NCBI GenBank assembly: GCA_003254905.1
Contig: QANU01064758.1
Location: 1 to 64,000 of the forward strand
DNA length: 64,000 nt
Reading direction: 5' to 3'
DNA from: Nissolia schottii
Taxonomy: Eukaryota > Streptophyta > Magnoliopsida > Fabales > Fabaceae
Shown here: one piece after another, positions 1 to 10,950 of the stretch
How the letters are laid out: every line of letters starts with the position of its first letter
Position numbering within the stretch: the stretch's first letter is position 1
The notes under the pieces: model-generated
Told to the model about the DNA's origin: nothing
Databases searched by the model: none
The model's input: the letters and a program-made list of their open reading frames with translations, nothing else
Translations under genes and position numbers: made by a program

Positions 1-63
1 TTCGAATATACTAACTGAAATTACTTGCTGTTCTAAAGATATGTACAACTAGTCATCGCAAAT
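1..63 (-). repeat. Fragment of copia-type LTR, cut by the window edge
   Basis: These 63 bases recur essentially exactly at 624-686, which belongs to the minus-oriented 3' LTR of the copia remnant. Their reverse complement appears at 121-176. The piece is therefore a third LTR copy that runs off the left edge. Confidence 0.7.
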
Positions 64-96
64 AAACAGTACATATATAGATATGCATTATATCAA

Positions 97-303
97 AAAT
101 ATCCCGTTACCAATTTGCAGATGATTAGTTGTACATATCTTTAGAATAGAAAGTAATTTTGGTTAATATATTTGAACCATTAATTTAGCCAATTATATTA
201 GCACCATATAGGGTTAATTAGGTGCACTGATTTGGCATCAATTTTGTATATATGCAAATGTATTGTGATGGAATAAGGCAAATCATTGAATCATATTTTG
301 ACA
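97..303 (+). mobile_element. Forward-oriented copia LTR copy (3' part of a 5' LTR)
   Basis: This stretch is the approximate reverse complement of 520-703, giving a large inverted repeat. It ends in TTGACA directly before a degenerate initiator-methionine tRNA primer-binding site at 304-317, as expected for the end of a 5' LTR. About 200 bp of leader-like sequence follows before the opposed copy begins. I see no gag start in the leader. Confidence 0.65.
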
Positions 304-317
304 TGGTATTAGAGCTA
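304..317 (+). other. Degenerate PBS (initiator tRNA-Met type)
   Basis: TGGTATTAGAGCTA differs slightly from the common plant PBS TGGTATCAGAGC and abuts the LTR end at 303. Confidence 0.6.
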
Positions 318-516
318 GCCAAATTCTAACGTACCTAGCGTCAAGTCAAAACTCTGCTGTGATAATGGCGGGATTAGGTGAGAAACTTCTAATCGAGGAA
401 CACAAGAAATCTCAAGTGGAAAGGGTACCTCACCTTATGACCTGAATGCATGTGACAACCTTGGGAGTATAATCACCTAGGTGCAGCTATGAGGGGAGAA
501 CTAATTGATGCCAAAT

Positions 517-746
517 CGGTGCCTTATTCCATCACAGTACATTTGCATATACACAAGATTGATCCAAATCGGTGCACCTAATTAACCTGATATTGTGCAT
601 ATCTAATTGCTCAAGTTAGTGGTTCGAATATACTAACTGAAATTACTTGCTGTTCTAAAGATATGTACAACTAGTCATCGCAAATTGGTAATAGAATATT
701 TTAGATACAAGGCATATCATTAATGCATACCATTCTCGTTTTAACA
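517..746 (-). mobile_element. 3' LTR (5'-terminal part) of minus-strand copia element
   Basis: On the minus strand this begins TGTTAAAACG right after a purine-rich tract (plus 747-760). It then matches the inverted copy at 97-295. It lies immediately downstream of the end of the copia pol remnant. The distal end (near 520) joins the forward copy head to head, so this LTR is truncated. Confidence 0.65.
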
Positions 747-1076
747 ACCCCCAAGTTGGTGAATGTAAGTCTTGAATGCCCAGCTTGCCCAATAGATAAT
801 TAAATTGTTTGGCACCAAGAGCCCCTGAAGAGATTTGCGAGTTGGGTGTGAGAAGGAACATAAGATGGATTGAGATGCCCTTGAACTATTTCATTCCGAT
901 CAAAGTAACGCTCAACTTCAATGTGCTTTGTGCGTTTATGGAAGATGGGGTTGGTGATATGGAGGGCAGCTTGTTTGTCACAGCAGAGGAGAATGAGCAT
1001 ATTGCGGGAGATGCCAAGACTAGAGAAAATGTCCTTCAACCATTTTAACTCACAAGTGGTGTTAGCCATTGATTGG
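747..1076 (-). pseudogene. Copia RNase H C-terminus (3' half of split pol)
   Basis: Minus-strand translation from about 1070 gives a typical Ty1/copia RNase H tail: a CELKWLKDIF stretch, then KHIEVERYFDRNEI, a VPSHTQLANLF segment and, in a shifted frame, GAKQFNYLLGKLGI near 757-835. That is the usual end of copia pol, followed by the 3' LTR. The upstream part of the same domain continues at 2000-2160 on the far side of the TRIM insertion. Frameshifts and stops make it a dead copy. Identification rests on motif recognition of the copia RH family. Confidence 0.85.
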
Positions 1077-1311
1077 TGTTAAACATCATGGAAAAACAGA
1101 TAAATGGGAAACTAAAAAATATAGGAGAAAGATAGATAACAGAGAAATAACAATTGTATTATCTAAGTTAATTTACAATAGAAGGTGAGCCTATGTATAA
1201 GCTGAAAACATAACGACAAAAACTCAACGGCCAAAAACAAATCACAATCAAATCAAATCAAACATAATATATATCAAATCAAATCAAACATAATATATAT
1301 TATTCTTAACA
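1077..1311 (-). repeat. TRIM 3' LTR
   Basis: 235 bp, TG...CA ends. It contains a doubled AATCAAATCAAACATAATATAT segment (about 1250-1298) that is single in the other LTR. It is related to the solo LTR at 30105-30308. Confidence 0.85.
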
Positions 1312-1376
1312 CCCTTTCAGCTTGTCACAAGCGAATGTGGTTTAAAAAAAAAGAGTGGTGCCAAGGACTTGTCCGG

Positions 1377-1550
1377 AAAACATCGGGGACTGCACAGAGA
1401 CAACAATAGGCAACATCGGAGACTGCACGGAGGCAGCGACAGCGGCAACAATAGGCAACATCAGAGACTGCACAGAGGCAGTGGCAGGTAACATCGGAGA
1501 CTGCACGGAAGCAGCGATAGGCAACATCGGAGACTACACGGAGGCAGTCA
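1377..1550. repeat. Minisatellite inside the TRIM internal region
   Basis: About five imperfect copies of a 27-36 bp unit built around GGCAACATCGGAGACTGCAC. The array is open in several frames, so the ORFs over it look like a by-product of unit lengths divisible by three rather than a gene. The rest of the internal region (1551-1760) is GC-rich and unlike the LTRs, and may be captured host sequence that I could not identify. Confidence 0.75.
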
Positions 1551-1760
1551 CCACCGGTGACTTTGTCGGAGAACATGAGAGCTTGGAGACGACGATGGAG
1601 AGGGCGATGCGGTTGAGGTGGAAGTACGAGGTGAGGGAGGCGGCGCGGCAAATGTCGAGGATGCGCTCAGGGTTCTTCTCGGGGGAGTTAGGGGAGAGAA
1701 TGGAGGAGTAGCGGCGGAGGTGGAGGTGGCGGAGACGAGATTGCTCATGGAGGGTGCCAT

Positions 1761-1773
1761 GGCTCTGATACCA
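1761..1773 (-). other. TRIM PBS (tRNA-Met)
   Basis: Reads TGGTATCAGAGCC on the minus strand and abuts the LTR that starts at 1774. This fixes the element's orientation. Confidence 0.85.
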
Positions 1774-1999
1774 TGTTAAACATCGTGGAAAAACAGATAA
1801 ATGGGACACCAAAAAATATAGGAGAANAAAAAATATAGGAGACAGATAGATAACAGAGAAATAACAATTGTATCATCTAAGTTAATTTACAATAGAAGGT
1901 GAGCCTATTTATAGGCTGAAAACACAACGACCAAAACTCAACGGCCAAAAACAAATCACAATCAAATCAAATCAAACATAATATATATTATTCTTAACA
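1774..1999 (-). repeat. TRIM 5' LTR
   Basis: 226 bp counting one N at 1827. The 15 or so bases on either side of the N are duplicates of each other, suggesting an assembly join. Confidence 0.8.
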
Positions 2000-2540
2000 T
2001 ATTCAACTTCAGTAGAGGATTTGGAGACGTGTTGTTTCTTGGTCTTCCAGGAAATTGGTGAGTTATTCAGGAAATTGGTGAGTTACCAAATTGAATAAAC
2101 CAACTAGTGAGAGACTTGCGAGTTAAAGGAAAACTTTCCCAATTTGAGTCGCACTACCCATAAAGACAAAGATCATTATCATGATGTAAGAGGATACCTT
2201 GCCCTGGGTCAAGTAACAAACCACGTGTAAGGCAATGTGCCAGTGGTCTTCCTGAGGGGCTTGCATGAATTGAGATAAAATATGAACACTAGGATAGCTC
2301 AAGTCATGTGAAACAAAGGTAAATGAGGTGTCCAACGAGGCAATGATATTTCCTAGGATAAGAGAGCAGCGGGCCATCCGCAAATGTCAAGTGATGATTT
2401 TATTCTAATGGAGTAGGAACTAGATTGGCTCCAATAAATCCAGCTTTTGTGACAATATCCAAGGTATATTTTCTTTGGCACATGTAGATATTGGTGGGAG
2501 ATAGAGCAACTTCCACAAAGGGGCATTGGGTTAGGGTGAG
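2000..2540 (-). pseudogene. Copia RT C-terminus and RNase H N-terminus (5' half of split pol)
   Basis: Minus-strand frames carry copia RT/RH landmarks in order. A KYTLDIVTKAGFIGAN stretch lies at about 2415-2475, a short PLLSYPRKYH segment near 2345-2375, then ILSQFMQAPQEDHW at about 2235-2290. Next comes a SDSNWESFPLTRKS RNase H start near 2105-2155, ending KSSTEVEY at 2000. The frame then resumes beyond the TRIM at 1076. Several frameshifts and stops are present. The RT core and everything upstream are missing. Confidence 0.8.
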
Positions 2541-3093
2541 GTGTTGCGCACACGGTTAGACGTGCCTTAGGAAACATAAAAGCGACTGTTTTGATTATAC
2601 AAGGTTTAAATGAAATTGAAAAAGGTAAATATAGATAAAATACTATAAAAAAATGGTCTAAAGCTTTTCTTTGGCCTTAGAAAGACCTTAGATAGGGAGG
2701 CATTCAGGTCTGAAAACCCGCGGAAAAACCTTAGCTCTTAAATTGTACGTCAGATTCGCGAATTGTCAAAAATTTTGGAGTTGACGTAGATCGAGGATGA
2801 CAGAACTCTAGCCACCCTAAAGGTATAAGAATTGGTCCCGAGACCTCTCTGTAGGTCTTTGGGCCAAGGGTTGGCCTAGCAAGACTAAAAATGAACAAGT
2901 GGATTGATAACCCGATAAATTTATTACGGTTACGCTTGACGGCGGGCAAGACTATTGTAGCTATAATAACCCAATTATTATGATGCAATGTGGCTATATG
3001 GTTCAAATATACACAATTAATAGTAAATGTTATACTCTACAGACGGTATAATAAGACAAAGCTTAGAATGATGAAAAAGTGGAATGTTAGATT
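2541..3093 (-). repeat. Probable decayed gypsy LTR end
   Basis: The right edge, GTGGAATGTTAGA followed by TTCTACCCTCCTTAA, mirrors the LTR-end/polypurine junction seen intact at 51050-51080 (GGGATGTTACA then TTCTACCCCCTTAA). I infer an old minus-oriented 3' LTR truncated on its left side. No coding signal is seen. Confidence 0.45.
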
Positions 3094-3576
3094 CTACCCT
3101 CCTTAACCTTGAAATTTGTTACTTGTTAGACAAGTTCGGATGTAAATTTATTTGACTAAGAAGGTTATCCTAATCTTAGGAAAATCAAAAGCTATTCCCA
3201 AGGAGATCATTCTTAGAGTTAAAATTCCAAGAAGGTTGGCAAGCATTAATCAATCAATCAATCATACTTGGTAAAATAATTTGTCAATCAAACAAGTTCA
3301 TTCGTAACAAGTAAAAGATGCAACAAAACTCATACAAAATATTAACTTCTTCCATCAACACTTATCTTGAGTGGAATCATCAGAAATAAGGTTCTTATTA
3401 ACCATCATGGTAAAGGCTCTCCCCTAAACCTGAGGCTGACAGAACAACACAACACAACATCCCTTGGCATGGTATCTCGATTGATCACACTTGAAACAAA
3501 AATTTCTCACACTTTTCATATGGAGGAACTAGCAATGGCATAGAATCGTGCCCTTGATGTTGTTGCTGATGCTGAT
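3094..3576 (-). pseudogene. Decayed gypsy gag 3' end with zinc-knuckle remnant
   Basis: Minus-strand translation near 3455-3520 gives CFKCDQSRYHAKGC, a slightly scrambled CCHC zinc knuckle, downstream of a glutamine/histidine-rich stretch. Further downstream the sequence runs to the polypurine tract with no protease or reverse transcriptase, as in the gag-only element at 48466-62204. Frames are broken. Confidence 0.5.
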
Positions 3577-3903
3577 TGTAACACCCCACTTTTTTCGCTA
3601 TTTTGAGCATTGTCTCATAATGCCTTTTTCCCTAGGACACTTGGCCATTCAACTATGTGTGTGTCGCCACCTCCTTTAAAAAGGTAATCATGCCATTTGC
3701 CTCTTAATTTTTTTTATTTCACTTGGAGAAGTAAGACCATTTCATTCAGGGATCCAAGTGATTCCTTTTCTTTCCTTCCATTCATACATTAATTCTCTCC
3801 CACCTCTGTAAAGGCAAAATCCATCAAGAGAACAATAAGAATGCCTCTACAAGATCCCTCTCTCAAATTCATTTTAGTTTCCCTTGTAAGTTAGAAGCCC
3901 CAG
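3577..3903 (+). repeat. Unclassified repeat, possibly the start of a forward LTR
   Basis: Begins TGTAACACCCCAC, which resembles the start of the long LTRs here. It interrupts the gag remnant on its left and is itself interrupted at 3904 by the solo LTR. Sequence continues at 9027. No coding content recognised. The last five bases (3899-3903, CCCAG) form the left target-site duplication of the solo LTR. Confidence 0.35.
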
Positions 3904-4458
3904 TGTAACATCCCACTTTTTCCCTTAGTAAAGATTTCATGAATTAAATAGGGGAAACAAGTTCTCACACGAGCTTTTAGGTTAAAATGTCTGTAGAAGA
4001 AATTTTGCTCAGTTTCATAAAATTCTGCAAACACTAGAATGAATCCTTTTTGTCATCCAAGTGCAATGGTGTATCTAAGGTATCTGTAAAATATACGGTT
4101 ACGGAAGAAAGATCACAAATACCTTAGATTAACTTAAATTATTCATTAGAAAAATTAGTAGATCACAAGGACGTGGTCAGAATATTTTTAGGACATCCGT
4201 ACGCGAAGTACCTAAACCGGTAACGACCAAACCTGATCAAAATTGATCTGTATGTGCCTTTTAATTCTTGGCCACAAAAATTGGCCAAGACACAAGCATT
4301 CTACACGGCCACAAATGGCCCAAATGGCCAAGTCAGTACTCAAACATAATGAGTCACATAGTGACTAAGCACATGACCTAAGCGCTTATGTCATCGAGGG
4401 GAAAAATTGGAATTTAGCCCAAGGGCATTATTGGAAGAAGATTTTCATGGCTTTGCCC

Positions 4459-4466
4459 TATAAATA
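4459..4466 (+). promoter_or_regulatory. TATA box of the solo LTR
   Basis: TATAAATA about 560 bp into the LTR, in the context GCCCTATAAATACCCC. Typical of the U3/R promoter in plant LTRs. Confidence 0.6.
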
Positions 4467-4645
4467 CCCCATGGATGTCTTCAAAGAAGACATAGAAGAA
4501 AACTCTTAGCAAAGCTCTGCTCGTTTGCACACTCAGTCGTTACCCTGTCAAAATACCGACACAGAAACTTCACTACACAGAACCTAGCCCTAACTTTCCT
4601 AACGTTAACCTCATAAATTTATCTTAGTCTTCCTAAAGAAATCTT

Positions 4646-5006
4646 CCATACACCTACCATAGGAAGAGCTTGGAGCACCAGGGCAAGCTAGGATTCTGCA
4701 CCGATTTCCTGAGCTATCTGCAGTAACTATGCAAGTGGGTAAACCTAACCTATCCACTGCCTATGTGGTTTTATGTTAGATGATATATGATGTTAGGATG
4801 CTGTATGTGACCATGACTATATATANTCTTCCATACACCTACCATAGGAAGAGCTTAGAGCACCAGGGCAAGCTAGATTCTGCACCGATTTCCTGAGCTA
4901 TCTGCAGTAACTGTGCAAGTGGGTAAACCTAACCTATCCACTGCCTATGTGGTTTTATGTTAGATGATATATGATGTTAGGATGCTGTATGTGACCATGA
5001 CTATAT
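4646..5006. repeat. 180-bp direct repeat around a single N
   Basis: 4646-4825 and 4827-5006 are the same sequence with about four differences, separated only by N at 4826. Probably two versions of one locus joined in assembly. Confidence 0.85.
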
Positions 5007-6030
5007 ATACGTGTGTGTGTGTGTTGTTGATATTTGTCTGGAACTGCAGATGCTATTTGTGACTCTGTCAGAATTTAGGCGGACTTAAGCTTGAATTAGG
5101 AACATATATCATGTTTTAAGAGGAACTATATGCTGGGAATTTTATCATAAAAAAATAATGTTATTTTTCGAATCTACACGAAAAATTGAGTGGGATGTCA
5201 AGTTTTGTGATTTTTGGAGTCCCTAATGAATTTCTCAGAAAACAGACAGCAAACGATGTTTTTAAGCAACAAGGGCAAAACAGAAATTTCAAGTTTTGGG
5301 ACTGAAAAAATGGGTTGATTTTAAGAAAATATGGGTTTAGAACTATCAAAAACCTTAAGGGCAAGTCTTGAGTCCATTGGATTTTTGAGAACTAAAATTC
5401 CAAAATAAACAGGGCTTTTACGGGGGCAAAACAACATTTTTGGAAAGAGGGGTAAAATAGTCATTTCGTGACTTTGGGGTTGAAATCTGAATTTCTAAGC
5501 ATGAAAAATGATCTTAGAGATATCAAAAACCTTCGGGTAAGGTCTTGGACCTTTCCGATTTCTGATAACTAAATTCTGACAGGAAGCAGACATTTTTAGA
5601 AAACAGTGATACACCGTAGTTTCAGACTATGGTTACTGCTATGTTTTATGAATGTTTATCATTATGCATCATGAGGACTCATTCGTCACTAGGTACAGTA
5701 GGTGGCTGTAGATAACTAGAGGGTTATCACGTAAATAACTTAAAGAGCATAACTGAACTTAGGGAAAAGAGGTACCGGTCCTAAAGATTCCGGTGTTCCT
5801 CAAAGAAAGAAGGTAGTTATGTATATGATTAGGATGAGTCTTATCTCTTGGCGCGTCTACAGACAAGCCCCTCACCAGTCCAGCAAGATGGATTGGTCAA
5901 TGATGAATGTTATAAGGGTGACGTCACACCTAAGAAATGATGATGTAACGATGATGATGTACGAGTCCATGCTCGGATTGCCTCGAGAGGAGCGCCCCTC
6001 GCCATCCTACTTGGTGGATGGTTATCCCAA

Positions 6031-7967
6031 CCAATACCCAAGAGGGGGGTGAATTGGGTATTTAAGAAATTATTCCAATTTCGACAAATATTGCATTTTC
6101 ATGCAATCAACGTTACTACACAGCGGAATATAACAATTAAAGATTATAAGCATGCTCAATTATGTTTGTAATAAAACAATAAGATCAACAGAGCAACTTA
6201 TAAACAATTATCAACAGATGCAATTCTCAAATATGCAAGACAATAATATAAGTTTGCAATAAATAAAGAGATAGAGTTAGAGAGATTGCAAACAGTGATT
6301 TATCCTGGTTCGACCACCCTTGTGATCTACGTCCAGTCCCCAAGCGTTTTGCTCAAGATTTCTCCACTATCATCAAGCTTCTAACTTAGGTGCTTGACAA
6401 ACCTTTACATCCAAGAGCACTCCTCACACTTAGGATCCCCCACCTTTGTGTAGAAGCCTCAAGAACCAAACCTTAGGGATACCACACCCTAAGCAACTAG
6501 AGGGATACCTCACCCTCTTTACAAGTGTATGAAAATTTTGTGTTTGATAAGAAACTCTCTCAAGAGTAGATAATACAAATTGAAGCTCTATAGGAATATT
6601 GACAATATCTCTCTTTTTGCTCTTATGATGATGGAAAATATTAATCCATTGATAGAATGAAGTATGAGGATGATGGGAGTCAAGAGCTTGGCTAGAAATG
6701 AGAGTTTAATGGGTATTTATAGGGTTTCTAAGTGTACTAGCCGTTTATAGCCGTTACCCATTATTTTAATCAATTTTATCCATTGAAAAACTAGCCGTTT
6801 TTGGCTTCAGGACTCGAGTCATTCGAATGGATCATTAGAATTCATTCGAATGACTAGCCGTTATCTAGCCGTTGTGCTTCTCTGATGACAGAGTCATTCG
6901 AATGAATCTAGGTCATTCATTCGAATGTCTGATGCAATGTAGCCGTTGGGGCCTCTGATGACAGAGTCATTCGAATGAATCAGGGTCATTCATTCGAATG
7001 TCTCTGCAGGTTTTGCCCAAACTCATTCTTTCTTTCCTTTCTCTTGATTCCTTGGTTTGTTTGAGATACTTTAAAAACAGGAATCAATATTTTCTTTTAA
7101 GAGCATCATTCTAAGAGTTTAGAGAGAGATATATATCAATTTTCCTTTGACAAGAATACCTTAAGTCCTAATAACTATTTTCCTTTTTACCATTTGCTTG
7201 GACTTGGTATTCTTCATGAATCCTATCTTCGGCATTAACATGTTCTTCATGGAATTGACATTTCATGCTTTGCCTTTTGACTTTGGGCATCATATGAATG
7301 TTCCTTCTTGTTCCATCTTGTTCTTGATGCCTTGGACTTTCCTATACACAAGATAATTCACTAGAAAGTATAGTTAGTCCAATGTTTTCTAATATCTTCA
7401 TATGCATATATAGATTAATCAATGCATCATACATATACAGTTTAGGCAAGGATCAAATTATATTAATCAAATAATATTCTTTGCCTAGCATGCATGCATT
7501 GTAACACTAAAGCACTTGATATTCATGCATATGCACATATAGACACAAATATATCCAATAGTTAATCCATCAAGCACATATAGAGAGTTATTGGATATGT
7601 TCTCAAAAGGATGTTTTTCATATAACATTGTATGATGTGTAAGCTATATGATTACCATTAAGATCAATCATACAAGATCAAATGTATTCTATTTAGCATA
7701 CAACATCAAATGTATTCTTTTTAGCATATAACATCAAATGTATTCTTTTTAGCATGTAACATCCTTTTGCATTCTAATTGTCATTATCTATTTGTTATGT
7801 TCTATTTGTCATCATCAAGATATAGAACAACTAGGAAACCTAACCTAGTTCTACAAATATAAGCATATACAATAAACATAGACAATTAGAATATTATTGT
7901 ATTTGTCATCATCAAAACATATTGTATTAAACAATTGGAACAACAAGGGAAACCTAGTTCCACAAAA
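6031..7967 (+). mobile_element. Insertion inside the solo LTR, likely 3' end and LTR of another retroelement
   Basis: A related LTR at 41180-41260 (opposite strand) reads straight across this site, so about 1.9 kb is extra here. The left edge, CCAAGAGGGGGG followed by TGAATTGGG, looks like a polypurine tract plus an LTR start. The right edge is near CTAGTTCCACA. No ORF of note. It carries an ATTCGAAT palindrome cluster (6811-7003) and a 28-bp tandem repeat. Exact ends and family are uncertain. Confidence 0.5.
7677..7760. repeat. 28-bp tandem repeat, three copies
   Basis: Units at 7677-7704, 7705-7732 and 7733-7760 share ATCAAATGTATTCT...TTAGCAT with few differences. Confidence 0.85.
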
Positions 7968-9026
7968 TGGAACATTAGTTATCCATCAGTGGTTCGCAAC
8001 CACTCAGGTTAGAGCGCTCCCTTGGTCGTCATCAATATGGGAGTTAGAAGCAGGTTGTAACTGGACGACCATGGTTACAAGGGTGGAAGGACTCAAGATT
8101 AAAAGAAAGGACAAGAGATGTTAAGAAGGACGCAACCCAGGTCCATTAGTTAGCCGGAAGCGTAAGAGAACCCTAGTTCCCCATGCATAAGATACGTGAT
8201 GAATGAGTATGTGATGCATGAGTATACGATGAATGAGTATATGTATGTAAGTCTATCTAGTATGTAAGTACTGTCAAGGGAACGCTTGAGGCGGCTTATA
8301 TGTACTAGCGAATAAAGTTAATAAGCACGAGGACCTAGATAAGGAAAAGACTAGGAATTCCCCTATCATATAGTAAACTAGATAAAGCTACTCAAGATCT
8401 AGACAAAGATAATAATCAGTAGGAGTTTAGTATGCATGAACACTTAGAGATCTCTTGAGTGGCCTAGATCTTAACAGAGAAATGAAACGATAGATAGAGC
8501 GAAGGATTCCCACTAAGGACGAAGAGTTCTTAGCCCCACTCCTTTATGATGCCAGGCATTCAGAGCAAGTGGATCGACGAAGCCATTATAGGGTAGATAA
8601 TGAATGGCTGCAGCAGGAAGATTCCAGAACTGTAGTAGAGTTCTAGTCTCGCGTGAGGGCGACCGATGTTTTGCTTGATGTATAAGCCCTATGACTTCTA
8701 TATAAATTCTATGTAATACTTATTAGTAAACCAATGTGTAACTATATGTTGGGCCTTGTTCATGAATATATGTAAATATATGTTCTATTATCACCCAAAT
8801 TGCTCGAGATGCTAGCGTTTGTATATATATGTTTCTTTGGTCACGCATGACTCCTAATTTACAAACTGATAAAGCGAATGCATGATTTTTAAAATGGTCC
8901 ATATTTTTGTGTAAGAAATACTCGCAAAGCTAAAAGTAGGGGCTAAAAGTAACCCCAACCAATGAAGATAACAACCCTATAATCAGTGTTGCGACGATCG
9001 CGTAGACTGAAAATAGGGGTGTTACA

Positions 9027-9900
9027 CCCAGACCCATCCATTCAAAGCCAATTACCATGAAAGTGAACGCGTTTCCCCTTAAGTTGTCCTCTTCCAAGTC
9101 ATTTTCTTGAAAACCTTCCTATTCTTTCTTTAGCTAACACCACCAAGTCACTACCTTGTTCATTTCTCATTCATCATTTTATGTTGAAATGGTGTGGAGA
9201 TCACTAGAGAACTAATTCTCTAAGTCTCACCAAACTTAATCGAAAACTTTCTCTTATGTCGAATGCAAGCCAACTTCTCAATGGAAATCTTTTATTTCCT
9301 TTACCGGCACCTCCAAAACTCCATCAACAGATTCACCATCTGCCCCTTGCTCTCTTATCAAAAGACATACCACATGACGTACACATATTTCTTGCTTCAA
9401 TATCATTTCCTTGCTTCTAAAGAAAATTCCCAAGGGGAACTTTTTCCTTCTTTTCCAAATTGTGTAATGAACCTATGTGTGATGTATCATCGTCACTTCT
9501 TCACCATACCGTGTGGACAAATTCCACTTCTCTAAAAAACCATAGATTTAAAAGGAAACACATATATGACCATAGTCTCCATAATGAATGAAACCACAAA
9601 TTGCCTACTCTCATTTTATTCAGTGATGCCCACACATCTGAAAACTTACGCCTTAGTTTCCTTGTTATTGGAACGAAAGGCCACTGGATCGAGAAACATT
9701 TGAGTTCCTTCAACACCTCTCACATTATCAAAATTATACCTTGAGAGGCTTATTCAAGCTACTAAGAGGTCAACCAGGTATTTAGAAAAGGTGAAAAACA
9801 TTTCCCTAAGCCTCTAGTTGCCAGATAAACCCCGGTGAGCCCCGTCAGCCAACTGATGGCCTTAGTAACCTCATATTCGTGCCTGAATTACCAGGGAACG
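9027..9900. other. Unclassified sequence between two LTRs
   Basis: Continues the 3577-3903 repeat after removal of the solo LTR. Short ORFs on both strands show no family I recognise. Its last part (about 9685-9900) recurs at 13089-13302 because of the single-N duplication. Confidence 0.4.
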
Positions 9901-10388
9901 TGTAACACCCCAGGTTAGCGGCTTATGCTTAAGTCATAATCCGCGTCCGCTAGGCTGTTGTCTGTTGTGTGGGCATACTCGTAGTCCCTAGCTATTTGCG
10001 AAAAATAGTTTTGTTATCTTTAAAATAGGGACCCTATTTTTTTCCACAAATTACTTTTAGGTTTCAATTAAGAGCCATGCACATGAGAGGTATATCTTAC
10101 GCTCAATAGATACAAAGAACTGAAAAATAGTAAAGCAAGATAACATACATCCACTAAGAACAGAGTAATGGGTCCACAAGTCACCAATTTACACCTTGAT
10201 TACAAAGATACATATTTAGATGTTTATACAAGTCAACTTACACAGGTAGCTTGTGCATAAGAGTCAAACTACATACTATACCTATATATCAGTCAACACC
10301 TATACATATACACAACTACAAAAAGGGTAGCAACCAAAAGCTGGTAACCGGTCAGGGAAGACGTGAACTGGTCCGGGGCGTGTCAACG

Positions 10389-10895
10389 TCACTCATCGGG
10401 GTCCGGGTCCTCTTCTTCCTCATCCTCCTCCTCCTCCTCCTCGTTGTCTTCCTCCTCTGGGGATTCTTCGCTCATGGGGTCATCCTCATTGAGATGATCT
10501 GCGTCGGCCGGGGGTGTCTCCCGGGTATCGGGCGAGTCCTGGTGCACTGTGGACGGACCTGCTTCGGCGTCATGAGCCCGGGGCACAAATTGTTGGTGGT
10601 AGACAAAGGAGACTCGCTTCCTGGCGCCTCGGCGGTAGAGTTATCGTGGAGGTCGTGGTGGCCAAGAGTTCAGATCTATCTCCACGTCCTTCTCATATGG
10701 TGGAGGCTCCTCTACGTCCACGTCGATGAGGATGGGATTGTCAGCGGATGATCCGGGTCCTGCGGGAGCTGTTGGGGCTACTCTCAGAGGGTTAGGGTAG
10801 TCCACAATGAGGTACGTCCATACCTCTGCCTCATTCCCTGTCTCCAGATCTCTATGGCTAACCTTGCTGTGGAGAACCCTCCTCTTCTTCGGCGG
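10389..10895 (-). pseudogene. LTR-encoded ORF, copy 1 (unknown family)
   Basis: On the minus strand a reading frame runs from a PPKKRR start (10895) to a stop at 10389 with one in-frame TAA (10641-10643). In order it has a basic nuclear-localisation-like start, DLETG and WTYLIV, a proline-rich section, IDVDVEEPPPYEKDVEID, then YRRGARKRV, FVPRAHDAEAGPST and a long Glu/Asp tail ending DPDPDE. The same landmarks occur in copies at 13791-14291, 18103-18670, 36146-36600 and 63558-63870. The codon before PPKKRR is TAG, whereas the 63.5-kb copy has an open frame with ATG here. I do not recognise the protein; it matches no gag or pol domain known to me. It lies wholly within an LTR. Confidence 0.55.
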
Positions 10896-10907
10896 CTAGC
10901 TCGTCAT

Positions 10908-10950
10908 CCTCACCTGAAGTCATAAGCGAGTGGGGGTGAGAACGTGTGGC
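10908..10950 (-). promoter_or_regulatory. Conserved splice-acceptor-like block upstream of the LTR ORF
   Basis: On the minus strand the sequence GTTCTCACCCCCACT, then CTTATGACTTCAG|G, has a pyrimidine-rich run ending in CAG. Related blocks occur at the same place in every long LTR here, even those without the ORF. Function is inferred. Confidence 0.4.

Larger units (their letters stand above)
1077..1999 (-). mobile_element. TRIM-like non-autonomous LTR element
   Basis: Two direct repeats of about 230 bp (1077-1311 and 1774-1999) both begin TGTTAAAC and end TTCTTAACA. They enclose only about 460 bp. Next to the right repeat, plus 1761-1773 reads as a minus-strand PBS (TGGTATCAGAGCC). Next to the left repeat, 1312-1321 is the complement of a short polypurine tract. 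So this is a very small LTR retrotransposon on the minus strand without gag or pol. It sits inside a copia RNase H domain. Its flanks rejoin the coding frame without a visible target duplication. A single N (1827) lies in the right LTR between short duplicated ends. Confidence 0.85.
3904..9026 (+). mobile_element. Solo long LTR with TSD CCCAG
   Basis: Starts TGTAACATCCCAC and ends AGGGGTGTTACA, with CCCAG on both sides (3899-3903 and 9027-9031). A lone LTR with a perfect 5-bp duplication is the classic product of LTR-LTR recombination. It is related to the other long LTRs in the window: a TATA box at 4459-4466, the CATCATGAGG landmark near 5665, and the TTATGATGCCAGG block near 8543. Two things inflate its length: a 180-bp direct repeat around a single N, and an insertion at about 6031-7967. 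At the place where related LTRs carry the conserved ORF, this copy has only a short degenerate remnant. Confidence 0.85.

Noticed and set aside
10251..10751. 166-codon plus-strand ORF with a leucine-rich hydrophobic run
   Set aside because: It is the complement of the acidic Glu/Asp tail of the minus-strand LTR ORF (GAG/GAA codons read in reverse as CTC/TTC).
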